From Lagopus muta (lineage: Eukaryota; Chordata; Aves; Galliformes; Phasianidae): 64,000 nt of DNA. Positions within the stretch are counted from its first letter, which is position 1. Every line of letters starts with the position of its first letter. Shown piece after piece: positions 1-14,826 of the stretch. The translations under genes were made by a program, and so were the position numbers. The notes below the pieces were generated by a model, which saw only the letters and a program-made list of their open reading frames with translations, made no database searches and was not told the origin of the DNA. The DNA lies in assembly GCF_023343835.1 (NCBI RefSeq), contig NC_064437.1:19959501-20023500 (forward strand), written 5' to 3'.

Positions 1-3000
1 ATGACAGGCCTGTGATGGCAGGGGAGGCCAGCCCAGCAGGTCAGTACAGCTGCAGGGATCAGTGAACAGAGCACACCAAGGAAGGGTCACTGGGCCAGTT
101 CTGACCAGGTTAGGCAGAAGTTGCTAGTTCACCTTGTTCTTAATGGATGCACCTAGCTCTGAAACTTGTTACAAAACATTGAATTTTGTCCAAACTTGGT
201 GCAATAACACGTCAGAGCAGTTCTTAAATTCACTGCGTATTTGGAGTAAAGACCCACAAGTTCACCCCCTCCTCATGAGCAGACCAGAAAGCCTGCAGAC
301 CTGCAGAGCAAGCGCAGGGCTGTCAGTCCCGCACAAGTGTCTGAGCACCCTCAACTCTATTCCTGCTATCCAGAGTTGCCATCAGTCACAGACCAGGGCC
401 ACGGGGAGTCTGACTGCTGCCTGGGGAGAGGTCATCCTGCCCAGCAGTGACAAGAGGATGCCTCATGAGGGTTGCTAATCTTACTGCAGCTGAGGTCACA
501 GTTAAGTTTTTATGCAAAAATATTGATTCTCTGAAACAAGACGCCATCGCTTTTCATTACCTATGAGAGATGGCCTTTGTAGCATGAGGAAATGCACTAC
601 TTACAATAATGCAAGAGTTTGTGCCCTCGCTGTGTAAGTGTTTATACCCAGGGAAATGGAACGTCAATCTGTTCGTGTTCTCCCAGAGCTGACATGTGAA
701 CAGACCACTCTCCTTGCTGCAGCTCAGCCCCACAAAATGGCAGCCACAACTGCTCACTAACTCACTGTGGCAGCAGTACCACACTGCCCACATTGAGCCT
801 CTGTGCTCCGCATTATGCTCATCTGAGTTTCCTCAACTGGAGAAAAAAGTTAATGCACAACTGTGGGCATTTCATTGGATTCCATGCATACATATGCATT
901 TCGCTACAGCAGAAATGTATCATGAATATATAAACATTAAACACACTCATTTTTTCTTATTTACAGAGTTTTAGGCTCAAGCTAGTCAGGGTATAGAACC
1001 ATTCCTCCCATTATCTTCTCTCAGGAAGATCCTGCCTGAAATGAAATCTCAGGTTTGCTCCCAGAGACTGCCTGCTAGCAGACTTCTTTACATAACACTC
1101 ACAGCTTGCCATCAAACGTGCGCCGCATAAATAGCTCAGGGAACGGAAACAACACAGTCACACTTAGAAGTGATTTGATCATGCTACTCAGGGTTTGCCA
1201 AATGCCCTCATCTTTCCACAGGAAAAAAAGAAAAAGGTTTCCTGATGTCCTACAATCACAGCACATTTTCTCCACAGAAATCCCCAAGCTGACGATCAGC
1301 ATTCCCAAAAAAGCACAGCCAGACAAACAAGACAGCTGGCACAGGTGGTGGAGCAACATGGGCACAAAACAGCATCGCTCTTGGGGAAACACCAGCATGT
1401 TTCTTATAGACCGGCTGCCTTCAGCCTCACAGCAAGGAGTCAGCAAAGCACATCTTAAATAATAAAGACCACCATTTTAGCGCTCAGCTCCAGGGGCAGG
1501 AGCAGCCAGTGCTGATGGTGAGCTCAGCACAGCTCTGCCAAGTGCCATTACAGGCTCAGTGCCAAGCACTCCCCTGAGCGGTTACTCTGCTCTTCCCATG
1601 GCCGAGCCTGCTTACAGAGATTTACCACTGCTCACAAGTTTGGTGTTAATGTCACCTCAACGTATACAGTACGCGAAGGGAAGGAGAGCACCTGAGTTAC
1701 ATTCATCACATTATTTTCTTTTATGATGATATAAAGTAATTATGCTATGGTACAACAGCCCTTTGGTTTTCAATATCTTCTTTGTCTCTCATCCCCAACT
1801 CAGTGGGGATACGTCACACTGCCATGGAAATGTCATTTAGATGGTGGGTTTTTTTTGCACTGAAAATGTCAACGCTCAACTGTGACAGTGGTACAACTTG
1901 GGCCCATGCAGGGGGAGTGGCAGTAACACAGAGATCAGGGTACCTGCAGCACACGTGAGCAAAGCAACAACACAGCTCCACTGCTGCAAAGCTGCATGTG
2001 GCACACCACCTCTGGTGCACCAATCCCCCAGCATGGTTCTTAATCAGGCAGCATAACAACACACCCCTGCTACCTCCTGTCAGCAGCCAGGAACTGCCAG
2101 TTCTGCCAAGCTCCTTAAGTACTCCTGAGGAATGATCACAGCAACACTGGTCTGTGCACCAGCTGTGCACCCAATGTGGGCAAACAGAAGTCAAGTACAT
2201 CTTTTCCTACCTTAGCTATGAAAAACAGAGAGCTGGAGTAGACAGCAAGTAATCCAAAGCAGTGAGAGAAAGGCAGCATGTGTAATTCCAATTAAGAACT
2301 AGCCAAAAGCATATAATCTAGTGATTTCTTACAGAGCGCAAAAACCTTTCTTACTCCTGAAATATCATGAATTTAAATCACTTGGGAAAGAAACCATCTT
2401 CTAATAGATTGCATACTTAGGACTTAAAGCAGATTAAAAGTGAAAATTATGCTAAAATTGTTGGGGAATGTAAATCCTTGTTTAATTGGCGCTGCAGGAG
2501 CTGCCAGGAATAATTAATAGAGCTATATTTAACAGTTCTGGCAGTGCTTCCCTTTCAGATGCAGCTCATTCTTGCCAACCTTGCTCGACCTGAGGCAGCC
2601 CAGTGCTGGCAGCACTGTGGGACAGGAGATGGAGGCCCTGGGAAGCACTGCAACCTCCTAGGTGTGAGGGCACCAAGAGGTAAGTCCTCTGCTCTGAGGG
2701 CAGCTTCACGTGACTGTGGTGTTCAAGCAGCCTTAAAACTGGTGGGACCAGGTGAAACCAACCTGTCAGGTTTACCATTTTTCCTTGTGCTTTGGTGTAC
2801 GAGCACTGTGGATTCACAAGTTCAGCTACCTCTACCCCATATGTGAGGCAGCCTGTCTTTGATTAGGTGCACACAGGCCAATGACCATCTCAGATCACAC
2901 TGAAGGACTGAATCACTCAGATTCCCATCTCTTGCAATTGCTGGCTGGAAAGAGCACAGGAGACCACTATAAACTTGTTGTTATCTGCTAATTTCAGCAC

Positions 3001-5601
3001 TCTCCTCCCATTCCTTTTCCTGTGAGAAGTTCAGGTGTCCATAATAATACTGCTGTATTAACAAAATGGAAGCGTACGACTGAAAATGAAAAAGAATCCA
3101 GGCAAACTAACCAAAAACCATCTTCTGTAACAACTGGGTAAAAATAGCTGCCCATGCCCAGATCTGTCACTGGGTTCAGCTCTAGAGGTGCAATTACTGC
3201 ATTCCTAAATTTGAAGGCAAATCTTACTTCCAGTGGGAGAGCAGAAACCACAGCCCTTGTGGCCCAGCTGCAGCTTTGGTGGGCAGTCTTGGCAAAACCT
3301 CAGCTCCAGCAACAGCGCCAAGGAGACAAAGCCACCACCAGTCACAGCAGCAAGACCCAGCCTCATGCTGACGTCAGCTATTGGTTTTGTCTTCTGAGGC
3401 AGGAAAACCTGACTGCAAAGCCCATTCCCTCCTAGCTAGCAACTCTGAGCCCGGTCCCATGCACAGCCTCAGCTTCTGCTTTACCAACTGTATAATTAAA
3501 GAGAAAGAAAAAGAGTACAAGAGTGACCCATAAAAGCCATGCAAGTGGCAGACAACTAATAACTGCATTGTCATTAATTAAAACCAAAGTGTTTGCTTGC
3601 AGGAGAAAAAGCAGGCCATTTTTGTTCTGGTAGCACTGGAAATAGTGCTGTAGCGTTTGGATGATGCATACAACTGTAATTCAAGTTACAGCAAAGAAAA
3701 AAGAAGTCTTAGCAACAACCACCATACATGAGGTGAGAAAATGTATAATTTTATCAGCAGCAGGAGAAAAGACTATAGGCATAAAGCTTCTGTCCTTGGA
3801 AGCAGCCATAACAATACAAGAGCTTTTATTTCAGTACTCTGTTTTAAGAAACATTTTAAAATCCAAAGCAAACTATCTCCAGTCAGAAAAAAATTGGTTT
3901 TGTGGTTAAGACAAAACTGGAAATTCAAGAACATTTTAATTTCTAGCCCATGACAGAGAAATACATTGTCTGCGTCCCAGTTCTTCACCTACAAAACAAG
4001 GCTGAAAATATTGCTTTTTCCTTTCCTATTTTTTTCAGTGGCACTGCCTTGTAGATAACCACATCACACAGCAGGTATTACATATTACTCTGCATTCAGA
4101 ATAAAGACACAAACTCAAATGCGGATGTCTATATTAAAAACTTAAAATCTTACCATAGAAATCTAATTCTGTGTCTCATCACACATTATTTGGACTGTCC
4201 AGATCTAAAGAAAAGGCAATAACATGGGCCTTATGTTTTATATATCTTAATAACCCTCGGAAGAAAAACCCACCAAAACTGTAGATAAGAAAGTGAGAGA
4301 GATGAGAGAGAGCAACAGCTTAAGTATGATTGCAGACCTTGCACTAACATCAGCACCAGCTTCAGCTCACCAGCTGCAGAGCTGAGCCCTTCACTTGCAG
4401 TTGCTAAGCAAGTAATGCCCACTGCCACTGTTGCTCTCCAGGCAGCACCCTGCTCCCGGCCTATTTCCTCACATCTCCACCATCATTTGTACTTAAAACA
4501 CTGCAACAAGTGAGCAGGAAAAGCAGAAGGGATCTGCAGGAGGGGGAGCAATCACTTGATGCTGGCAGAGCATTGGTCTTCCCAGCTCACAGGGCTTATC
4601 CTGCTCCACTCTACGCCATCCTGCTAACATGGATGTACCTCACAGAAAAAAAAAATACGTCTGATCAATTTAGAAATGCTACTCTAAACCCCACGTCCTT
4701 CATGCCTGGGAACTCAGCCTGAACATTTCAGATTTCCATACACATGCATGTTTGTTTTCATATTTCAAGCCAAAGTCCCTACAAACCATTCCAACATCTT
4801 CTTGGCCACACAGCTCTACTTGCAGCAAGGAGCCTCAGCTCCACAGGCAGCTTCTTGGGCTCTGCCCCGGAACCAGTGCCTCTCACTGAGCTGAGTTAGG
4901 AGGAAGCCACTCATACAACCAGCAGGGGTGGTTTCCCTCCAGGCACACTGTCACACCTCTTACTCTAGCTGGGCCAGGATTTGTTCTTCAGGCCAAGAGA
5001 GGCTTCCCATCACTGCAGACTGGCTTTCTGTATCTCCCTCTTATCAGGAGTGACTGGCTCTTCTCCAGCAGGTTTTGCTAGCTAGCCTCGGTTCTGACTG
5101 GGGTCTTGTCTTCCCTCTAGAACAGTCAGTTCTCTGGGGCTAAGCTTTGTGTGTTGCTTGAAGCACAAGCAATGGTTCCTGTTCCCACATGGCTTAAGAG
5201 AAAGGCATTTAATGTTTCCACATTGATTTCAACAGCTGAAAGAACTAGCCTGTTATCTCCATCTGTTAAATTCCACACCAGCATCATCTAAAGACAGTCC
5301 TGCTTTCACCTTTGAATTGATTTGTCCATTCAGGGCCCCAAACTGGATCTCAAACACAGCTCTCATATGTATGCAAAACATGCTGATCAGTTCATATGAA
5401 AGAGGAACTGCAGAGACCAGTAGGGCTAGCAACGCACGCTAAGTGATAAATTAGACTGCCTGCCTATGAAGACAAAGAACAATTGCATGGCAAAGGCAAA
5501 CAGATCCCAAATTGACTGCGGTGCAGTCTGTCTCCATACAGACCCATGAGTCATGTTGATTTGGAAAATTCTTCATAAATGCTTGTAATGGCAGGCAATC
5601 A

Positions 5602-5628
5602 TTTTAATTAGATATGGTCTAATTAAAA
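5602..5628. promoter_or_regulatory. Palindromic TAATTA homeodomain-type site
   Basis: TTTTAATTAGA and its exact reverse complement TCTAATTAAAA are separated by five bases. Each arm holds a TAATTA core of the kind bound by LIM and paired-class homeodomain proteins. The symmetrical 11-bp arms suit a dimeric site. This is a motif observation only; activity is unknown. Confidence 0.35.
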
Positions 5629-7871
5629 AAAAGAATAGAAGCTTTTATAGCTCATGCCTCCCCAGTGTACACTAGGAATCCCCACTGTTTGGCAAACAAG
5701 AAAATTGTTTGTATTATTTAATAACCATAATGCTATCAGCAGAGGTTTAATGCAGGATTTAATGCATACACTCTGGCTCACCCCAGAATATCAATTGGAC
5801 GGTGTGCAGGCTGGATGCAGAAGTTCCATGTCTCTAACTGAGATCCCAGAAGGCCTAAAATTGCAAACATATGCCTGAGGAACAGGCAAAACCCTTCTGA
5901 GTGTCCACCAACTCACACGTCAGAGCTGGGTGTATCCATTCAGATACGATAAGAACTGGCCTAAACCTTCCAACCACAGGTTGACAGGCCTCTCTGCAGG
6001 CTTTTAGAAATGGAAGGAGAAGTGATGGCAATACCCTTCTGTTCACCCCCTGCCTGTGCACTGCCCCATCCTGCTCCCTGCAGCACCAGCAGTGTCAAGC
6101 CACCTCCCAGTCCACAGAGTTGCTGGTCCTCATCCTGTGTTGCCAGGCTGGGGTCTGTCACAGGGGGCAAGAAACCAGTGCTCTCACAGCCAGGCCATCA
6201 GCAGCAGATCTCGTTGTCACATGCTGTGTAACACTCTGGCTCTGCTAGGAAAGGAAGCAAAAATACCACAAGAAAAGCACTTCCTGTAGTATTTCTGATC
6301 TAGTCAAACCCAGGAAATAATGGAAATTACAGTGATGCACAGTTTTGAGGGTTTTTTTTAAAGCTTATTTTGCATTTCTGTTATTTCCAGTGTTTTTCAC
6401 GTGAATATTTGAAGTCGTAACAAAGTGATTACAAGATAAATGAAGATGCAAGATCTCCCTGCACATACTTAAAAAGCTGCCTCTAGGAACCATAATGTTT
6501 GGTGAGCAATTGGCCAGCACTGTGCCACTGTGAGATGCAACACATCACTGCTGCTCCGCCTGCAACCATAAGACCTCAGCACTGCTACAGATTGATCTAA
6601 GCACAACACCTATTCCTGCTTAGGGCACCCCAGCAGCCTTACCTCATGGAACAGCCAGGTGGTCTGCAACAAATCCACAAAAACACATTGCTTTGATACA
6701 ACAAAAGTTCTCCTAGGTCACAAAATAGCTCCCTGCAGGCCTCCAGCACCCATCTCCTTCTCCATAGCTAGCTGCTGGCATGGAACGAGGCCTCTGAAGG
6801 ACAAGGATGAGCTTCGTGTCAGGATGAGGTGAAACTCAACTGCTGTACTCACAGTCAGGACCGCCCAACTCAGGCCTCACCATTCCTATTGAGTCCTGCT
6901 TACAGGGGTTGGTCCTGCCTCACTTGAGGTCATATTAGGAGATCACTTGCATTAGGAAAATCAATTTTTAAAAAATTCAATACTGAGTGACATTTGATTG
7001 CAAAATTATGAGTGCAGCCAAGATCACATATACTCACGCTGAGTACTAAGACTCAAGTCGCATTAAAGACAGCAGTGAAACTTCTGCCCACTCCAAAACA
7101 TCACATTGGAAACACACTTCATAAAGTTTCTGTCACTGTCTCTCTACCATAACTGCAAAAGACTTAAAAGCAAATGACTGTGCTTTTTGGCTTATTCCAA
7201 CCAAATTGTGACGCCTTTGCCCTGAAGGGGAAAAAGGAGTTTTGAAATTGAGTTCTTTCCAAGTGCGTCGCCCAAGTTTTGTCATTTCCTTCTTTCAATG
7301 AAATACACACATTCACCTACTTTTCAGTAACAGCATCAGATGATACTTAGTCATCTGTTGCTCAAGGCTCTGTATGGATGTCATACACTGTGCACAATAA
7401 CTCATCCAAGAGACGCCAGGAACACCACCTTGTCATTGAAGTCTTCTTCCTAATGGGCTGGAAGATTCCATGCACACAGATGTTCCAATCGCTCTGACAA
7501 GGTTCCAGCAGCCTTTTAACATATCCTTTTAAGCCATGACTGTCACTTCTCACAACACGCTCAGACCCCCCAGCATCCTAGGGGCATGGGTCCAGCAGGA
7601 CACTGATGTCACCGTGGGACATGGTACTCAGGAGCAAAGCAAAGCGGAGCTCTCCGTTACTCTTAGGCTGCAGGGGACAGACAGGGTTTGATGGACACGA
7701 GCCCCTTCCCTCCTGACCTTCTCACTGCACCACTTCAAAGCTTCTTAAAGGTCCTGGTCTGTGTTGCCGAAGAGCCAGGCTTCCAGTGCAGGTCCCCTGT
7801 TATGGTGTGACAGCAGCCCCTCTGCGCAGCATGGCACCTGCAAAGTGTAGTGTTTTTAGGTTTGCCCTCAC

Positions 7872-7875
<4 letters not shown>

Positions 7876-7905
<30 letters not shown>
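7876..7905 (+). repeat. Poly-A tract, 30 bases
   Basis: A perfect run of 30 A follows a moderately GC-rich segment. It could be the tail of an old retrocopy, but no upstream poly(A) hexamer, no target-site duplication and no recognisable parent gene were found. It is treated as a simple repeat. Confidence 0.9.
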
Positions 7906-7908
<3 letters not shown>

Positions 7909-10900
7909 AAACATCTCAAAAAACTCATCTAAATGACACGTAAATCTGTGATAGATGGTGATTTTTGGAAATCTGCACTAATGTACATATTTACATACAT
8001 ACAAGTGCAATTACATGCTTTTTATATTCACTTATCCTCCCTTCAGCGCACTGTGGCTCTCCATCAGGATCCTGTCAGCACCACAAAGCGCTGACTGCAC
8101 ACCATGTCTGCAAGCTACATCCGCACAGCTACAGAGCACACGTGTCAAGTGCTGCACATTTCCTAACGTCAGCACCATTTGCCTAACACATGACAGGCAA
8201 ATGGATGGATTTAGGCTTTCCTGCTGATCTTTATTTTTCCAGGCAATCTATTCCTGAATCTACTAAGAGAAATGCAGCAGTAAGAGTGAAAACAAAAGGT
8301 GTCACTGCCAACCCATAAGAGGATAATAAGTATTCTCACAGTTTGCCTCAACCCAAAAACATAACTGAGATGCTCCTAGCACTGCAGCAGAGCCTGGAGA
8401 CAAAATATACATTCCAGCTCCCTAATGTAGGCTGCTTAGCTATCTTTAATGAGGCTAAGCATTACTGCACATCGCACTAAAATCGATGAGATGACCTACA
8501 TGCATACCCATTGAAAGAAGGGTGCCAAGTTTGGAATCCCAAAATTTGCAAGAATAAACATAAAAAACTATGGTCGCATCCCCTGTTTGTTATCACAGCC
8601 TGTTTGGAAGCCATTTCCAGGATTATTCAGCATACCCTGAGCTTCCTCAGCACAGAAGTCTCTGGCAGGTCAGAAGGACCTTCAGCTTCAAATTTTGCAT
8701 TAACCAGTCCCAATAGACCAAAGATTTGTTACAGCAGTTTTCTGCAGCCATTAATATCCAGAGACTTTCATATTTCTGGCCATTTCTAAGCAGGCTAATA
8801 CTGAGCATTCTGAGCAGTGCCATCAGGCTCCTCTGTCTGCATGACTGGATTAAAGTGAATTCAATTACATGCTTCAGACAATCTTTTTTATGTTTGCTTT
8901 ACAGCTCCATCCTGTGCATTTTCTGTCCTTATCTCTATGACAGAGCTCTGTACTAAAATTTATATTACAGTTCCCATAAAGAAAACATGCTGTTTTGCAT
9001 TCTTTTTCATGCATTTAATTGTTTCATTTCAGAAAAGCAAGCAGACATCAGGCTCAATTTGCCCAAAAAAGCAGTAGTTGAGCCTATGAAACTACCCCAT
9101 TTTAAAATGAGTGAAATGAATGGGGAGATAGCTTATAACGTGAAGGGACAGAGGAAGGACACATATCCAAACGCTGAAGTAATATTGCAGAGGAGCATTT
9201 CCTACCCAGTTTCAAGTTTGATGAAATTAACTCTTTCTTTCTTGTCATATGCTCTACAGAAGCCTACTGCATTTTGGGTTAGACTCAGTTATTTCATTAG
9301 AACACATTTTCATTCTGATCAGAGAGAAATGGCTCCTGATGCCAAATTCAAAACTGAATTTATGAGCACTGACAGCTGGAGCAAGGGCTGAGCAGAGGTG
9401 GAAGGATGTAACGTTAGGGAAACATCAGAATAACTCAGATAAAGCTATCTGCAATTCTAGGAAAAGAGAACATCCCTTCCATACAAATACCATAATTAGT
9501 CCTTCAGTGTCCAACTGGGAAAGAATTATTCACAGAACAGATGCACGCCTCTGCGCCGAGCTGCTGCACCTGTCCGAGGGCTCCTGCACATTGTTCCTAT
9601 CAGCGCTGTAAAGCCTTTACTTCAGAAGCCTTTCCTTTTGTGGCCTGAAACGCTGGAGATTTGTTAATACAATAAAAAGAAGGAACTTAACCAATGTTTT
9701 ATAGAACCAGATGAGGCAAAGGGAATTTTCCCAGTCCTGTAAGTTTTACTGAGATATTAATATTACTAAGATTCCTGTTTTGTAAATAATAATGATTTAT
9801 GAATTCTAACAGAAAGAGCCCCATCGTTTCTGAGAAAAAAAGCAGATGACTGTGCCATAGGAATTCAGATTCAGAGCCTGCCCCAAAAGAAGAGCTCCTG
9901 CTTGTGCAACCAACTGTGCTCTGTGCCAAATGGCTGTCAGATAGGACACAATAACTAAACAGGTACAATTATGGAAAGTTTTATTTAAAAAATATGAGGT
10001 GAAGAAAAGAAATTGAGTTAATAAATACTTCAGCTCCCCAGAAGACACTCTATTGAAACGTCTGTGGCTTTCATAACAGGGCCTGAAAGGAAACCTCTGA
10101 AAAAGGAACCAGCAGCTCCTTGGTTATAAAAATAATTTTGCCTCTAGTAAATGGACAAGAAATCATACTAACAGAAAAGGAAAATGGGCCAGTTTTATCA
10201 CAGCTCTTTCATGCAGCTTCTTTCTGTAATAAACAGCGTTTCTGGTGAAGCAAGCTAATTCCTGCACGATACATTATATATTCCTATTCATTCATTCATG
10301 TCCTAAGATGAAAGAAGACCAGAGTGACTGCACTGGGTTTGATCTAACACTCATTAATGCATAATACTCCAATGCTGAATTTAGCAATGGTTTAACCACA
10401 TGACATTTGTAACCATTACACGATTATGCCTAAGCACACAGCTAATAACGTTCTTCCTAGAGAAACCAAGAAAACATAGCATCACAGAATTAAGTGCAGG
10501 AACCCATGAGAGAAATGAAGAGAAAGAGGAAAAAAAGAATTCAAAATGTGCGTTTTTAGAAGAGAGGAACCTCCAAAGCATATTTCTGCCTGCTGGCCAG
10601 GAGGATCATACATTAAGGTTGCAAGGAGCTGGGATGGCTGTGCACAGTGAATGCTTTATCCAGGGAAAACATTGCTTCCCTTACTACTTAGCAGCTGGCT
10701 TGGAGAAACTAAACTTAGCAGGCCTGAGGTGTAGGAAACCAGATAGCATGCTGTATAGCTGGATAGGAAATGCAGGGCTCAATGTGTTTGAGGTTAAGTT
10801 TAAGCCCTCACTTCCTTTAGGTCTATTTTAAATGGTGGCAAATGATGGCATGCTTTCTTACAACAAAATGACAGATGATCAAAGGTCGAATATGATCTCT

Positions 10901-13900
10901 ATGTCAAGCATTTGCACAGGGACCTTTCTTTGAGGGACTGGGCAGGAAGTATCTTAACATGGTGTCTCATACTTCCCCTCATCTGTGTTTGCTCAAAACA
11001 TACCAGTAACTGGGTAAAGCTGGAGAGCTGCTGCAGGGAATTGGCCAAATAGCATCTGCCCACAGCAGGAGAAGCTGCTGATTTTGGTCAGAGCCAAAAA
11101 AAAGAGGACCACAACCTCAGACACTGCCCATGTGAGGAAAATGATAAGGCATCATTCGTCATGCTCAGGTTTTCAGATGCTACAGTTGGGAAACAGACAA
11201 AAACAAACCAAAGGCTTCGGTATACATTCCCTGTTCTGGAAGTAGTTAGGTATCAAGGCAGAGAAAGTGAAAAATATTAAGAAACTCTGCACCAGGTACT
11301 GCAATGAAACCTTCCAAATGCAATTTTAGCCATGGTTTTTGCTCCCTAACAATGGCAAACAGGGTGCATGACTCACCAGGCCATACTACCCACAAATTGC
11401 ACACTTATTAAGACTGCTGTTGTTGTGAATTACCCAGGGTTGTACTGCAGGAGCCAAGGGGGTATGTTACTTAATGCAAGATATAAAAATACACAACAGA
11501 AAGACAGTCTCTGTACCAGAGTGCAACAGCATGTCTAAGCACTGTAGCCACATCATTTGTCATAAGGCTCATTTCCTCTTTGTGTGTTTTCGCCCCTTTC
11601 CTTCTCATACCTAGAAATCTGCAGGACAAAAGCCAGCATAGGAAAATTCTTTTAAATCCAATTTCTACCTTGCCTGCAGCAGCTCACATCTCTGCAGAGC
11701 CAGTCTCTGTCCTGGCATCCCCAGGCACCCCACAGCTGCCCAGCATGGTACTTCTCTGCCACAGCCAAGAAACTGCCTGCTAGGAAGGATAACTGGATCT
11801 CTCTGCTCCTCTAAACATCCACTGAAAACTTATTAGCCATAACGAGCACTTTAGTAAGCTGAAAATAACACCATCTATTCAACCTTGAATTTCTGACAGC
11901 AACTGCTTTCATAAAAGGTGATGTAATTTATAACCGCAGCTGTGAAGACAAATATAAAACAACACAAAGCCCATCTCCCGTTGAGGTGACGTTGGCTTAC
12001 TGGAGCAGGGAGAAATTTAAAGTAGAGAATACTAAATACCTATTAGAATCATAGAGGAATTTTCTGACAATAGGTGAGAAGGAAATCAGGGTCACTATTC
12101 CTTGAAAACCACTGTACTTTCTCCACACCAGGTCCCTCTGCAGCACAAATCACTCCCCTTACTTTCAGGATGCCAGCAGGAGTTATGGGAATGCTGATCT
12201 GAAGCAGAATGTTAAAATGCACACCATAGTCCAAACAGTTGAAGGCAAACGTCCTCTTAAACTCCTCTTGGTTGCACAGAAAAACATAAGTACAACTCTC
12301 TCATGAACTCTCCAGTCTTCGCCGGCTAACTCAATACTTCTGTGGGCAACTGACTGGGCTATCTCTGAGCATAAGTGGCTCTCCATGCAGAATATGATAG
12401 GTATGCCAATGAACTCAAAGCCAAGAGGTACAAAAGGAGAGTGGCTGAACTACCAAAAAGCCAGGTTGATGCGAAGATCCTGAGCATTCTCATTGAGTGT
12501 GAAGTATCCTTACTGTCAGGAGAGCAGAGGAAAAAAAACCCTGTGTCGCTGAGAAAACAAAATGTTCAAAAAATTGCATTCCAAATTCTCTAAAGACCTC
12601 TGTATTTTGTTTTGTTTTTAATATGACACTTCAAAAACAAAAACATGATTTGATGAATAATATTTGGTTGTTTTCACTTCAACTTTCAGTGCTTTTGAAA
12701 TGAAACGCCAAACTTAGAAAGCACTGAAATATTTTCAAAGTATCCAAACTCCCTCTTGTCTCCAGCTGAAAGCTTTTGCTAAGTTCAGACTGAAATCATT
12801 TATGATTCCAATTAGCCCATGTTCCAGCATATCATCCATCTCTAATGGACATTTAACAAGTATAATACAGGGAAAATATCTCCACAAACATTGAGCTCAG
12901 CTGTGATCCATTGTTCTCCCACACTTCACACTTTGAGGCATGGGCAGGATGACACAGGAGGAAATGAGAACCCTCTGCATGGGCTGCACCTCCTCATTCC
13001 TCAGCTCCATGCCTTCCTACATCGTGGCAGCTATTAACATTTGTGTGTGCATTACAAACCAGTGAAAAATAAGGCCATGGTGAATAAAAGAGAATTCTGA
13101 CATCAGACCAACCTCAGCAGAAATGAACCACTAATTCTTGAAATTCTTCTGTGAAAGAACCCCAAGGATATGACCAAGTCTCAGAAAACAGTAGACAGAT
13201 CAAGTGCTGTTACATTGAAAGCTATGAAGGTTGTTGAAGCCAGGACCCCTTACTCATGGTACCTCTTTTGTACTGACCACCAACTAAGGTCACTCAAACA
13301 GGGTGCCCACCAGCAGGAGATAGAGTGTCACGAGCTTCATTTCTGGAAACTACTAAAGCAAAAGGAAAGGCTACAGAGGATGACCATAAGTACTGAAGCA
13401 CAGGACTACTCCTACCAGCCCTGCCACTAAGTCCATGCAAATCACTTAATCTTCCTATTTAGTTCCCCCCTTTGTTAAAAAGGAAACGTTGGTATTTATT
13501 TAACTTCCAGCTCACAGACAGGAGGATTAATTAGTTAAGAACTGCTAAGGGCTTTGATGATCCTGTTCTGCACAGTCACTAGTAAGTATCATTAACTAAC
13601 GCTAGGCTAATGATGCAGGTAGAGCCAGCCATTTCCATCAGTATCAAAGCAGAATCTAGGATTCAGTCCCAAGATAAGTCTTAGCTAGTGAAAAGTCAAC
13701 ACAGTTATGGGAAAAATACAAAGGAGCAAGTTAAGTTCATTTTTACTGGTCCACTGGAACACAGGAAGAAAATACACAGTGGCACTACTCCTGACCTCAC
13801 AAAACCCCAGCTCTATTAATAACCTTGGACCGCATTCCGAGAGCTGCCGCTTTACACCTTCAAAAGTCACACCAGTGTGCAAAGTGTTTTGGTTTTGAGT

Positions 13901-14813
13901 TAGTGGCCATTTCCGCTCCTACAACCCGCTCTGCACCTGCAAGATGATGGCATGCCACTACAGAAGGCAAGAGCTGAGCACAGCATGCATACACTGCATA
14001 CCAACATTTCGCAACGCTCTTCCTTGGAGTTCTTTAATACTGATGCACCTGTTATGAAATCCAGACAGTTACAATGCATCTTCACAAGACTTCTCACATT
14101 CGAGTTGGTGTCCTGATGATACAAAGGGAGGCAAGATACAGGTGGGCAGTCTGAGGCTTGTGCCAGCTAGCTGCCCTGCAACAGCCCACACCTCAGCCCT
14201 ACCGCAGAGATAGCACAGATAGATGGTGAAGATGAAGCCCGGAAAGTTGAGAGAGCACCTAAAATAACTTCTGAAGATGCTTTCTCAGAGCAGCTGCCCA
14301 CAGAGCTCTGCTGAGGAAGCCAGGTGCAACCTCCATGATCTGCCAGTAGCTTATGCCTCTGGACCTAGATCACCTGTTGCACAGAAGATATTCCCCCAGT
14401 TTCACATATAACTATTTGGTTTATACTTAAAAATACTTTGTAATTCATGCATACTTAAGTATATATCTCTATGCTGGTATCTGTATAATTCTAGGGGCAG
14501 AACACATCATTCTTCCAACTCTGAGTTGGCAAACTGAGTTCAGGGTCTTCCTTAATTACTTTAGTGGTGGCATAGAACGACTGGTAAAACTGACAATTTT
14601 AAGAGGAACAAAAATACCGCTCTGTAGGTTTATATTTCTCTGAACTTTCACACAACTTTTTTGGTCCCAGCCAAAACCTCACTTCCCTCTATCATCTCAC
14701 AACACTGTTGTGCAAAATAAAGATTAAAGTACATCTTGCAGGGTGGAGAAACACAGTAGAGGAAAAAGCTGAGCAAAGAGGATTCCAGTTAGCACCAACA
14801 GTCTGCAAAGCTT

Positions 14814-14826
14814 CCCCCCCCCCCCC
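14814..14826 (+). repeat. Poly-C tract, 13 bases
   Basis: A short homopolymer of C in otherwise ordinary sequence. Confidence 0.85.

Noticed and set aside
7560-7905. Processed retrocopy ending in the 30-base poly-A tract
   Set aside because: No poly(A) hexamer before the tract, no flanking duplication and no recognisable coding remnant.
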